Source: Streptomyces spororaveus (GTDB lineage: Bacteria > Actinomycetota > Actinomycetes > Streptomycetales > Streptomycetaceae). From it: a stretch of 64,000 nt of DNA. The notes under the pieces were generated by a model. It did not search any database. It saw nothing but the letters and a program-made list of their open reading frames with translations, and had not been told where the DNA came from. The DNA lies in the NCBI RefSeq assembly GCF_016755875.1, contig NZ_BNED01000005.1:8135501-8199500 (forward strand), given 5' to 3'. The translations under genes were made by a program, and so were the position numbers. This document shows, piece by piece, positions 24,957 through 33,554 of the stretch (position 1 is the stretch's first letter; each line of letters begins with the position of its first letter).

Positions 24957-26291
24957 ATGTCACAGGATCTGCCCGATGATGCGCCACTGATCCACGACCT
25001 CATCGGCATCGGCTTCGGCCCCTCGAACGTGGCGATGGCGATCGCGCTCAGCGAGCACAACGCCGGCGTCGGACCGCAGGAGGCGGTCACCGCCCACTTC
25101 TTCGAGCAGCAGCCCCGCTTCGGCTGGCACCGCGGCATGCTCATCGACGACGCCACGATGCAGGTGTCCTTCCTCAAGGACCTGGTGACACTGCGCAATC
25201 CGGCGAGCGAGTACAGCTTCCTCTGCTACCTCCAGAGCAGGGGCCGCCTGATCGACTTCGTCAACCACAAGAACCTGTTCCCGCTCCGGGTCGAGTTCCA
25301 CGACTACTTCGAGTGGGCCGCGGCCAAGGTCGACGACATGGTCTCCTACGGCTCCGAGGTCGTCGCCGTACGCCCCGTCCTGCGCGACGGAGCGGTCGAG
25401 TACGTCGACGTGACCGCCCGCTCCGGCTCCGAGCTCGTGGTCCACCGGGCGCGCAACCTGGTGATCGGCACCGGCCTGCGGCCGCAGATGCCGGAGGGCG
25501 TGGACCGTACCGAGCGGATCTGGCACACCTCGGAACTCCTCACGCGGGTCGCCGCGCTGGGCGGCGCGGACCCCTCCCGGTTCATCGTCGTCGGGGCCGG
25601 TCAGAGCGCCGCCGAGAACGTGGCCTTCCTGCACCGCACCTTCCCCCGGGCCGAGGTGTGCGCCGTCTTCTCCCGCTACGGCTACAGCCCCGCCGACGAC
25701 AGCGGCTTCGCCAACCGGATCTTCGACCCCTCGGCGGTCGACGAGTACTTCACCGCCCCCGAGGAGGTCAAGCGCAAGCTGATCGAGTACCACGCCAACA
25801 CCAACTACTCCGTGGTGGACATCGACCTGATCGACGACCTCTACCGGCAGGAGTACCAGGAGAAGGTCCTCGGGACCGAACGGCTGCGCTTCCTCAAGGT
25901 GTCACGGCTCGCGGACGTCACCGAGACCCCCGACCACGTACGCGTCACCGTCGAATCGCTGGTCACGGGGGAGAAGGAGGCCCTGGCGGCCGACGCGCTC
26001 GTCTACGCGACCGGATACCGCTCGGCGGACGGCCTCGGACTGCTCGGGGACGTGGAGAAGTACTGCCGGCGCGACGGCCTCGGCCGCGTCCGCGTGGCAC
26101 GCGACTACCGTGTCGTCAGCGATCCCGGACTGCGCTGCGGCATCTACCTCCAGGGAGGAACGGAACACACGCACGGCATCACGTCCTCCCTGCTGTCCAA
26201 CACCGCCGTCCGGGTCGGCGAGATCCTCCAGTCCATCGTCGCGCACGGCCGGGTACCGGTACCGGCCTCCCGCCCGGCGCCCACCCCCTGA
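24957..26291 (+). CDS. cchB: L-ornithine N5-monooxygenase (CchB-like)
   Basis: A 444-residue FAD/NADPH enzyme of the lysine/ornithine N-hydroxylase family, which makes N5-hydroxyornithine for hydroxamate siderophores. Visible motifs are the FAD site IGIGFGPSNVAMAIA, the substrate-side MQVSFLKDLVTLRNP, the NADPH site VVGAGQSAAENVAF and the C-terminal YATGYR. The SFLKDLVT segment is the family hallmark. It is divergent from the formyltransferase, so the pair should yield formyl-hydroxyornithine, the coelichelin-type building block. No NRPS is in the window. GGGAG precedes the ATG. The amidohydrolase begins 12 bases after its stop. Confidence 0.93.
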   Translation: MSQDLPDDAPLIHDLIGIGFGPSNVAMAIALSEHNAGVGPQEAVTAHFFEQQPRFGWHRGMLIDDATMQVSFLKDLVTLRNPASEYSFLCYLQSRGRLIDFVNHKNLFPLRVEFHDYFEWAAAKVDDMVSYGSEVVAVRPVLRDGAVEYVDVTARSGSELVVHRARNLVIGTGLRPQMPEGVDRTERIWHTSELLTRVAALGGADPSRFIVVGAGQSAAENVAFLHRTFPRAEVCAVFSRYGYSPADDSGFANRIFDPSAVDEYFTAPEEVKRKLIEYHANTNYSVVDIDLIDDLYRQEYQEKVLGTERLRFLKVSRLADVTETPDHVRVTVESLVTGEKEALAADALVYATGYRSADGLGLLGDVEKYCRRDGLGRVRVARDYRVVSDPGLRCGIYLQGGTEHTHGITSSLLSNTAVRVGEILQSIVAHGRVPVPASRPAPTP

Positions 26292-26303
26292 GGACCCGCA
26301 TCC

Positions 26304-27863
26304 ATGCTCTGCACCAGGCTGACGAACGCCACCTTCCTCACCATGGACCCCGGGCACCCGGTCGCCCACGACCTGGGCATCTGGCACGGCCGCATCGTCG
26401 GCCTGGACGAGGCCGTGACCGCACTGCCCGCCCGCGAGGTTGTCGACCTCCAGGGCGCCACCGTGCTGCCCGGATTCATCGACTCCCACGTGCACCTGGC
26501 CTGGGCCGGACTCAAGGGGACCACCCCCAGCGTGGCACCCTGCGAACGCGTCGAGGACGTGCTCGCCGTCGTCGCGGAGGCGGCCGCCCGGAAGCCGCGG
26601 GGCGCGTGGGTGGACATCGGGGGCTACGACCAGCGGTCCCTCGGCCGCCACCTCACCGCCGCCGAACTGGACAAGGTCGCCGACGGCCGCAAGGTGTTCA
26701 TGCTGCACGACTCGGGACACGGCTGCGTCGTCAACACCACCGTCCTCGACCTGCTCCCCGGCGAACTCGCCCACGGCGAGGGCTTCCTCGCCGAGAGTGC
26801 CATGACCGCCGCCCGCAGGCTGCGGCTGCCCTACGCCCAGGAGGAGATCGCCGACGCAGTCGAGCACGCCGGACGCGCCTGCCTCGCGGAAGGCGTCACC
26901 GCCTGCGCCGAGGCGGGCATCGGCGGCGGCCTGCTCGGCCACAGCCCGGTCGAGCTCGGCGCCTACCAACTCCTGCGCGACCAGGGGAGGCTGCCGCTGC
27001 GGGTCCAGCTCATGGCGTCCGCCGACACCCTGCGGCCCGTGGCCGCGCACGCCTCCGACGGGATCCCCCGCGCCCTGGACCTCGGCCTGCGCAGCGGCTT
27101 CGGCGACGACTGGCTCTCCCTCGGCGCGCTCAAGGTCTACACCGACGGCGGCATGATGGCCCGTACCGCCGCACTCACCCGCCCCTACGAAGGAACGGAC
27201 CAGGCGGGGGAGTTCCAGGACAGCCCGGAGCGGATCACCGGCGTCATCGTCGACGGGCACCTCGCCGGCTGGCAGCTCGCCGTGCACGCCATCGGGGACC
27301 GCGCCGCCGACCTGGCTCTGGACGCCCTGGAGCGCGCCCAGCGGCTGCGCCCCCGGCCCACCGCCCGCCACCGGATCGAACACGCCGGTCTGATCCGCCC
27401 CGACCAGCTGGCGCGCTTCGCCCGGCTCGGCGTGAGCGCGGTGGTCCAGCCGAACTTCCTGCGTTCCTTCGGCGACGACTACGCGGCCGTGATGGGTCCG
27501 GAGCGGGCCCCCTGGATGTACCGGGGGCGGGGATTCCTGGACCACGGCGTCACCCTGGTGGGCAGCTCCGACCGCCCCGTCACCGACGGGTCACCGCTGC
27601 GGGCCGTCCAGTTCATGGTGGAACGGGCCTCCGCCTCCGGCCGCCTCATCGGGCCGGGCGAAGGCATCACGGTGGAAGAGGCCCTGCACGCCTACACCGT
27701 GGCGGGTGCCTGGGCCTGCCACTGGGACGACGAGGCGGGCACCCTGGCCCCGGGCCGGCGCGCGGACCTGGCGGTCCTCGGCGACGACCCGAGGCGGGTC
27801 GACCCCTCGCGGATCGGAGCCGTCGAGGTCGTCGCCACGTACGTCGACGGCAGGCCCGCCTGA
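26304..27863 (+). CDS. YtcJ-like metal-dependent amidohydrolase
   Basis: A 519-residue member of the amidohydrolase_3 family. The metal site shows PGFIDSHVHLAWAG near residue 55, later ligands in VHAIGDRA and HRIEHAGLI, and SSDRPVTDGSPLRAVQ near the end. It is cytoplasmic, with no signal. The ATG starts 12 bases after the ornithine hydroxylase stop, so the two share a transcript and this gene should be iron-regulated too. The substrate is unknown. It may deprotect or recycle a hydroxamate product, which would be a new link, or simply have hitch-hiked. Confidence 0.9.
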   Translation: MLCTRLTNATFLTMDPGHPVAHDLGIWHGRIVGLDEAVTALPAREVVDLQGATVLPGFIDSHVHLAWAGLKGTTPSVAPCERVEDVLAVVAEAAARKPRGAWVDIGGYDQRSLGRHLTAAELDKVADGRKVFMLHDSGHGCVVNTTVLDLLPGELAHGEGFLAESAMTAARRLRLPYAQEEIADAVEHAGRACLAEGVTACAEAGIGGGLLGHSPVELGAYQLLRDQGRLPLRVQLMASADTLRPVAAHASDGIPRALDLGLRSGFGDDWLSLGALKVYTDGGMMARTAALTRPYEGTDQAGEFQDSPERITGVIVDGHLAGWQLAVHAIGDRAADLALDALERAQRLRPRPTARHRIEHAGLIRPDQLARFARLGVSAVVQPNFLRSFGDDYAAVMGPERAPWMYRGRGFLDHGVTLVGSSDRPVTDGSPLRAVQFMVERASASGRLIGPGEGITVEEALHAYTVAGAWACHWDDEAGTLAPGRRADLAVLGDDPRRVDPSRIGAVEVVATYVDGRPA

Positions 27864-27886
27864 GCTCTGCCGGCCGGCCGGACGCC

Positions 27887-28036
27887 TCAGTGCCGCCGCC
27901 CGCGCAGGCGGTTCAGCAGCCGGCCGGCCTGCGCGCGCTTGCGGGGGTCGGCGGCGGCCCGCCGGACCGATGCGACCGCCCGCCGGCCCTGCGGGCCGCG
28001 CGCGAACTGCTTGATTCGGGTCAACAACGCGGACAT
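27887..28036 (-). CDS. Small basic protein, 49 aa
   Basis: A 49-residue Arg-rich peptide (MSALLTRIKQFARGPQGRRA ... LLNRLRGRRH) with an excellent ribosome site (AAGGAGG, eight bases upstream of the ATG) and Streptomyces codon use. It is too short for standard ORF cut-offs. It may bind nucleic acid or membranes through its amphipathic basic helix; no function is known to me. It converges on the amidohydrolase gene 23 bases away. Confidence 0.68.
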   Translation of the reverse strand: MSALLTRIKQFARGPQGRRAVASVRRAAADPRKRAQAGRLLNRLRGRRH

Positions 28037-28111
28037 GACGCCTCCTTGGGGTTCTCACCGGCTCATGTACCCGGAGGCGGGACGGACATGTGCGCGCGGC
28101 CCCGCGGGTGC

Positions 28112-29380
28112 TCAGGCGGGCTGCGGCGTGAGCCGCTTGAGGCCCTTGCGGTCGTAGTAGGTGGTCATGGCGAAGCCGAACAGCAGGGCCAGGACCGTAC
28201 CGACCGCGATCATGATCCAGGAGCGGGTGAGACCCGCGTCGCCGCGGGCGTCGAAGTAGAGGATCGCGCGGACTCCGTCGCTGAGCTGGCGCATCGGTTC
28301 GAAGTGGGAGAGGAAGCGGTAGAAGCCGGGGACCGCCTGCAGCGGGACGGTCGCACCCGACGACGGCAGACCCAGCACGATGAACACGAACATCGACACG
28401 AGCTGGCCGATGCCGCCGAACGCGGCGTTGATGGCCTGCACCCCCAGGCCGACGGCGAGGGCCGCGCAGTAGGAGTAGACCCACAGGAGGGGCAGGTGAG
28501 ACGCGTCCATCCCGAGGATGCCGACGCAGGCCAGCATCACCAGGGAGACGCTGACGAGCGTGATGCCCGCGGTCATCAGCATCTTGAGGAGCAGCGTCTG
28601 GGTACGGCTGATCGGCACCGTCGGGCGGCGGGTGTGCCAGGGTCCGATCTCGTTGTCGGCGTAGCCGAGGGCGGTGTCGACGCCGTTGCTGATGACGTTG
28701 CCGCCCATGAATCCGGCCAGCACCAGCAGCAGGGTGTAGTAGAAGGCCGTCAGACCGAGTCCGCTGTGCGCGCCGATCGGGTGGCCGACCTGGGTGACGA
28801 CCTCGACGGGGTCGGCCAGGAGCAGCTTCGCGGTCGGGCTCGCCTGGGCGCCGGCGGCCGCGGTGAGCTGTTCGCCGACGGTGCGGGACGCCCGGTGGGC
28901 GGCCTGCGTCGTGATCTGGCTCGCCAGCGAGGATCCGAGGCTGCCCTTGCCGGGGTTGGTGAGCACGGTGATGGCGGGCCGCTTCGTGGCGCCGGAGGTG
29001 GGGAGCGCCGCGACGGAGTCGGTGAAGCCGGCCGGGACCACCAGCGCGCCGTAGACCTTGCCGGAATCGAGCTGGTCACGGGCCTGGGCGAGGGTCAGCT
29101 CGCGCCAGTCCGCCTTGCCGCCCGCGGGGTCGGCGGCGATCGCGGCGGTGATCTGCGTACCCAGGTTCCGCTGCTGTCCCGGCGGCGGCTTGCCCGTGTC
29201 CTCGTTGACCAGGGCGATGGGCAGGTCGCGCAGTTCCGCGTTGGGGTTCACGATGCCGCCCATGTAGAGCAGCGACAGCAGCAGGGCGAGCAGCCCCGTC
29301 AGGATCGTGGGGACCAGCCACAGCTGGGGGCGGCGTACCAGGGCCGCGGCGGTGGCTTCGGGGGCGGCGGTCGGGGACAT
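28112..29380 (-). CDS. YhgE/Pip-like or ABC-2-type membrane protein
   Basis: A 422-residue membrane protein. One helix near residue 25 leads to a large extracytoplasmic domain (about 45-220; LPIALVNEDTGKPPPGQQ is typical of the YhgE/Pip N-terminal domain), followed by about five C-terminal helices of ABC-2 permease type. Relatives include the phage-infection protein Pip and type VII secretion accessory EsaA, but no ATPase gene is adjacent. The substrate is unknown. The ATG at 29380 was preferred over a long upstream extension that is antisense to the kinase tail. Confidence 0.82.
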   Translation of the reverse strand: MSPTAAPEATAAALVRRPQLWLVPTILTGLLALLLSLLYMGGIVNPNAELRDLPIALVNEDTGKPPPGQQRNLGTQITAAIAADPAGGKADWRELTLAQARDQLDSGKVYGALVVPAGFTDSVAALPTSGATKRPAITVLTNPGKGSLGSSLASQITTQAAHRASRTVGEQLTAAAGAQASPTAKLLLADPVEVVTQVGHPIGAHSGLGLTAFYYTLLLVLAGFMGGNVISNGVDTALGYADNEIGPWHTRRPTVPISRTQTLLLKMLMTAGITLVSVSLVMLACVGILGMDASHLPLLWVYSYCAALAVGLGVQAINAAFGGIGQLVSMFVFIVLGLPSSGATVPLQAVPGFYRFLSHFEPMRQLSDGVRAILYFDARGDAGLTRSWIMIAVGTVLALLFGFAMTTYYDRKGLKRLTPQPA

Positions 29381-29574
29381 CGGTCTCCGTAGCTTCCCGG
29401 CGGGCCGGGATCGGGGGGTGGCGGGAGCGGCGGGGCCGCACGGCACCCTCAGGATGGTCTCCGGACCCGGGAAGGCCGCCGTACCCCTCGCGCTCCGGAC
29501 GCGAACCCGCGTACGGGACCACCGGAACGGCCCACCGCCGGGGTCCGCCCACCGCGCGCCGGGCCGCTGCGGGG

Positions 29575-31026
29575 TCAGCCGGTGCAGGTGATCGAGAAGG
29601 GGACCGGGTTGGAGGTGGAGCGGACGGGGCTCTGGAGTTCCACGGCCATCCCGGTCGTCAGGGTGCCCGTCTTCGCGTATGCCGACAGGCGCACGGTGTC
29701 GTGCCTCTCGGGGTTGTCCCTGTCCCCGACCGTCAGGGTCCGCCAGTGCGGATCCACCACCGAGCCGTCGCCGGACACCCACCGGTAGGAGATCAGCGTC
29801 GGCTCGGACGCGGTGAAGGTCGCGGTGAAGGCCGGGGCCCGGCCTTCGGGGATCGGACAGCCGCCGGTGTAGGCCGTGTTGGCGCCCACCACCGACACCT
29901 GTACGCCCGCGCCACGGGCGGTGCCGTCACCGTCGCCGTCACCGGCGAACGCGTAGGCGAGCCCGCCGCCGATCAGTACGCACGCGGCCGTGCCGGCCGC
30001 GACGAAGGCCGCCGTACGGCGCTTGCGGCGCGGGGCGGCGACCGCGGCGGGCTCCCCGGGGGCCGCCAGGACGCCGGCCGCGCTCGTGGTGGCACCCGGA
30101 TCGTGGGCGATGTCCCGCAGGGACGCGCTGACTTCGGCGGCGGGGGTCCGCTCCGCGGGCTCCTTGCGGAGCAGCCCGGCGATCACCGGGGCGAGCGGGC
30201 CGGCGCGGGTCGGTACCGGCGGTTCCTCGTCCACGACGGCCCGAAGGGTGCTGAGCGCGGTGTCCTGCCGGAACGGCGAGAGCCCCTCCACGGCCGCGTA
30301 CAGCAGCACGCCGAGGGACCACAGGTCGGACTCGGGGCCCGAGAGGCGGCCCAGCGCCCGCTCCGGCGCCAGGTACTCGGGGGAGCCGACCAGCTCGCCC
30401 GTCATGGTGAGGGCGGTGCTGCCCTCGACCATCGCGATGCCGAAGTCGCCGAGGACCACCCGCCCGTCCTCGGCGAGCAGCACGTTCGCCGGTTTCACGT
30501 CCCGGTGCTCCACCCCGACGGCGTGGGCCGCGCGCAGCGCGCTCAGCACCTCCGCGCCGACGTGTGCGGCCTGGCGTGGGGTCAGCGGCCCCTCGGCCCG
30601 CAAGCGTTCGGCCAGCGATCGGCCGCGGATCAGCTCCATCACGATCCAGGGCCGGTCGTCCTGCATGACCACGTCGTGGACCGTGACCACGTTGCGGTCG
30701 GGTATCCGGGCCGCGGCCCACGCCTCCCGCTCCAGCCGGCCGTACATCCGCGTGATGTCACCGGCCCCCAGCCCGGCCGGTGGTCGTACCTCCTTGACGG
30801 CGACCTCCCGGTGCAGGGTCTCGTCGCGGGCCCGCCACACGGTGCCCATGCCGCCTTCGCCGAGCCGGGACAGCAGCCGGTAGCGGCCCGCGATCAGCCG
30901 TTCCGCGCCTGCCGTACCCGGCGCGGCCACGGCGGTGACCGGGTTCGTGGTGGTGCCCGCGGCCGCGCCTGCGGTGGTGGCCGTGAACGCGGTCTCCGTC
31001 ACGGTCTCGGGATCTTCGTTGTACAT
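29575..31026 (-). CDS. Ser/Thr protein kinase with extracytoplasmic tail
   Basis: A 483-residue Hanks-type kinase. The N-terminal 45 residues are Thr/Ala-rich and a possible autophosphorylation region. The catalytic domain (about 48-315) has GEGGMGTVW, Lys78 in VAVKEV, HRDVKPAN (174-181) and DFG (194-196). One membrane helix (AAFVAAGTAACVLIGGGLAY) leads to an outside domain of about 130 residues with two Cys that I do not recognise. There are no PASTA repeats. It is divergent from an FHA-FAD monooxygenase fusion; FHA domains bind phospho-Thr, so that neighbour is a likely partner. Confidence 0.92.
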   Translation of the reverse strand: MYNEDPETVTETAFTATTAGAAAGTTTNPVTAVAAPGTAGAERLIAGRYRLLSRLGEGGMGTVWRARDETLHREVAVKEVRPPAGLGAGDITRMYGRLEREAWAAARIPDRNVVTVHDVVMQDDRPWIVMELIRGRSLAERLRAEGPLTPRQAAHVGAEVLSALRAAHAVGVEHRDVKPANVLLAEDGRVVLGDFGIAMVEGSTALTMTGELVGSPEYLAPERALGRLSGPESDLWSLGVLLYAAVEGLSPFRQDTALSTLRAVVDEEPPVPTRAGPLAPVIAGLLRKEPAERTPAAEVSASLRDIAHDPGATTSAAGVLAAPGEPAAVAAPRRKRRTAAFVAAGTAACVLIGGGLAYAFAGDGDGDGTARGAGVQVSVVGANTAYTGGCPIPEGRAPAFTATFTASEPTLISYRWVSGDGSVVDPHWRTLTVGDRDNPERHDTVRLSAYAKTGTLTTGMAVELQSPVRSTSNPVPFSITCTG

Positions 31027-31195
31027 GGGGGCGGTTCTCCCTCTGATGGCCAGCCGACGCGAACATCACGTACGGCCCCGACACCCGGTTCAGGGGGACT
31101 CAAAAGATTCTCAGAAATGGTTGAACCGAACACGTTCTCGATGGCGTGTTGCTGGCGTACGGGAAATCAGCGGCATCGTTTTCAAGGGGTGTGGA

Positions 31196-33163
31196 GTGCC
31201 ATCGGTCATCGTGGGGCGCACGGGTCCGTTCACCGGGCAGAGCGTGGTCCTGGGCGGCGAGCCCCTCAGTTTCGGGCGCAAGAGCGACAACGGCGTCGTG
31301 ATCGTGAGTCCCAGCGCCTCCCGGCTGCACGCCGAGATCCTCACGGAGGACCCCGGGTTCGTCCTCTACGACCGGGACAGCCGCAACGGCACGTACGTCA
31401 ACGGCCAGCGCGTCACCCGGCATGTGCTGCGCCCGAACGACTGCATCCGGATCGGCGATGAAACGTTCCTTTATGAGGCGCAGGACTCCATGGAGACGGT
31501 CATGGACCTCTCCCTCCTGGACGTCCCCCGGGTCGCCACCGCGGACCCCGGCGTGCTGCGGGTCACCGTCACCGGCGGCGGCCCGGTCGGCCTCGCCTTC
31601 GCCCTGGCGCTCGACGAGATGCTGCCCGGCCGGACGGCCATCACCCTCTACGACGGGCGCTGGACCAGAAAGGGCTCCGCGGTCGTCTGGAAGGACGAGA
31701 CCCAGGGCAACTTCCGCCGCCAGCAGGTGGTGACCGTCCAGAGCCGGCAGTACCTCGCCCTCTCCGAGGAGGTCCTCGGCGCCCTGTTCGGCGACGACGG
31801 CGCCTACTCCGAGATGTGGCCCGTCGGCCCGGACTCGGTCGACGGCCACCCGCCCCGCAACATCCGGATCGCCCACATCGAGGACCGGCTCCTGGAACTG
31901 GCCGGCCGGCGGCCGGCGATCCGTCTCGTCCCCGAGCGCTTCGACGTGACGGAGCAGCAGAACCGGCTCACCCGGGAACACGTCCTCGTGGTCTGCGAGG
32001 GCGGCCGCTCCCGCACCCGCGAGCACTACGCCGACCGCTTCGGCGCGGCGGACGCCTCGATCTACTCCCTCGACGGCGAACACCTTCAGGACGTCGTGCT
32101 GGGACTGCGGGTCAAGTCGAGGCTGCCGGACCCGATGAGCGTGCTGCTCACGGTGTCGCAGAACCGCTTCCTGCTCAACTCGCTGCGCGGCGAGGGCTTC
32201 CTGAACATGCGGCTCACCCGGGAGGAGGCCAGGAACGTCATCGGCATCGACCCGGTGCGTCACGTCTTCGAGGAGTGCATCGCCGCCCGCCCCTGCCTGA
32301 TGAGCCGGCAGCAGGAGGACGGCGAGTTCCGCTGCCCCACCCACGGCACCCTCTTCCTGCCCGCCCTGCTGCGCGGTTCCCCGCTGTGGAAGGAGATCCG
32401 GCAGGGCCTCGGCCTCTTCGGCGTGGCCGAGGAGGACCTGTCGGCGATCACCTCGTTCCGGCTGGACATGGTGCAGCGCCCGCGGTTCACCGCGCAGCTG
32501 TACCGGCCGACCGCGACCAGCCCCGGTACCTTCGGCTTCCTGCTGGGCGACGCGGCCAACGCCATCCACTTCTGGCCCGGCCGCGGCCTCAACAGCGGCC
32601 TCGCCTCGGCCAGTTCGCTCGCCCGCTCGCTCAGCCGCGCCTGGCAGGGCAGGCCGCTGCGGGATGCCGACTTCATCCGCCACGAGGCCGCCATGTCCAT
32701 GCTCCAGTACCGGCACAAGAGCCGGGCCTGGAACGCCATGGTGACCACCGACGACCAGGGCGTCACCCGCGCCATCAAGGACGTCATCGCGCGCAGCACG
32801 GAGGCCGGTGCCGGTGCCGGTGCCGACGGCGGCGGTGGTACCGGCGCCGGCGCGGACGGGAGTGACCTGGACGCGCTGCTGGAGCGGATGGCCGGTATCC
32901 GAGACCGGCTGGAGTCCCGGCTGCCAGGCCTGCCCACGGACGCGGAACTCCGCTCCCACCTCTCCTCCATCGCCCCCGCCACCCTGCGCACCCTGCGGGA
33001 GAGCGGCGCCTGGGACACCCTGATCGTCGGCGGGGAGGAGGCCGACATCGACCTCTTCTACCAGTCGGACTCCCCGGTCTTCGTACCCCGCCCGGCCGAC
33101 CCCCGGAGCGCACCGGCCCCGGCCGCCGTCCGGCCTGAGCTGGGCGTCAGCCTCGGCAGATGA
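31196..33163 (+). CDS. FHA domain fused to FAD-dependent monooxygenase-like domain
   Basis: A 655-residue fusion. Residues about 1-100 form an FHA phospho-Thr-binding domain: GRKSDN (27-32), SASRLHAEI and DSRNGTYVNG (61-70) carry the conserved Gly-Arg, Ser/His and Asn residues. From about residue 120 the protein is a flavin-monooxygenase-like oxidoreductase, with dinucleotide motif TGGGPVGLAFALAL and the late FAD motif LLGDAANAIHFWPGRGLNSG. A Gly/Ala-rich hinge and a helical C-terminus follow. No signal or membrane segment. The GTG start has AAGGGG six bases upstream. The divergent Ser/Thr kinase suggests phosphorylation-dependent docking of the oxidoreductase. The substrate is unknown. Confidence 0.88.
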   Translation: MPSVIVGRTGPFTGQSVVLGGEPLSFGRKSDNGVVIVSPSASRLHAEILTEDPGFVLYDRDSRNGTYVNGQRVTRHVLRPNDCIRIGDETFLYEAQDSMETVMDLSLLDVPRVATADPGVLRVTVTGGGPVGLAFALALDEMLPGRTAITLYDGRWTRKGSAVVWKDETQGNFRRQQVVTVQSRQYLALSEEVLGALFGDDGAYSEMWPVGPDSVDGHPPRNIRIAHIEDRLLELAGRRPAIRLVPERFDVTEQQNRLTREHVLVVCEGGRSRTREHYADRFGAADASIYSLDGEHLQDVVLGLRVKSRLPDPMSVLLTVSQNRFLLNSLRGEGFLNMRLTREEARNVIGIDPVRHVFEECIAARPCLMSRQQEDGEFRCPTHGTLFLPALLRGSPLWKEIRQGLGLFGVAEEDLSAITSFRLDMVQRPRFTAQLYRPTATSPGTFGFLLGDAANAIHFWPGRGLNSGLASASSLARSLSRAWQGRPLRDADFIRHEAAMSMLQYRHKSRAWNAMVTTDDQGVTRAIKDVIARSTEAGAGAGADGGGGTGAGADGSDLDALLERMAGIRDRLESRLPGLPTDAELRSHLSSIAPATLRTLRESGAWDTLIVGGEEADIDLFYQSDSPVFVPRPADPRSAPAPAAVRPELGVSLGR

Positions 33164-33527
33164 CTCCTGCCCGGCTTCCGGAGGAACAGCCGCCGAAGGT
33201 CGTCACCCGCCACCGCGACGGGGTGATCCACGCCTACGTGCTGGACCCTCACACCCTCGGGGCGGTGGAGCGGTGTTCCGGCCGCGCGCGGGCGACGAGG
33301 CCGAGGAGGAGTGGTTCCGCCACCACCTGGTCGACGGGCGCACGGGCGCACCCGGCGGCGAGATCACCCTCGGTGTGACCAACCCGTACGAGGGGACCCC
33401 CCTGGGCGACGGCTCCTGGCTCACCGGAGGTCACGACGGCCATCCCGTCCGCCGGTCCCGCACGTCGCCGCCGTCCGCGCAATCCGGTGACACGTTCCCG
33501 TCGGGCGTGGAGAATCGGACGCAGTGA
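33160..33527 (+). pseudogene. Probable frameshifted small gene
   Basis: The frame opening at 33160 (ATGA overlap with the FHA-FAD gene) encodes PPKVVTRHRDGVIHAYVLDP and then degenerates into Arg-rich sequence near 33273. A second frame picks up there with good coding character (FRPRAGDEAEEEWFRHHLVD, ITLGVTNPYEGTPLGDGSWL). One extra G near 33271 would join them as ...VERVFRPRAG..., giving one protein of about 120 residues. So either a single-base deletion broke the gene, the sequence has an error, or frameshifting occurs. I do not recognise the family. Confidence 0.45.
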
Positions 33528-33554
33528 CGTAGGGCCGAGGGGCGGGGGGCGCTG

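Noticed and set aside
28112..29380. A type VII secretion locus, from similarity of the membrane protein to EsaA/YhgE
   Set aside because: No WXG100 protein, EccC ATPase or other ESX component is nearby.
25313..29392. A 1359-residue plus-strand frame
   Set aside because: It overlaps the hydroxylase, amidohydrolase and membrane protein genes, is Arg/Gly/Pro-rich throughout and is a GC-bias shadow.
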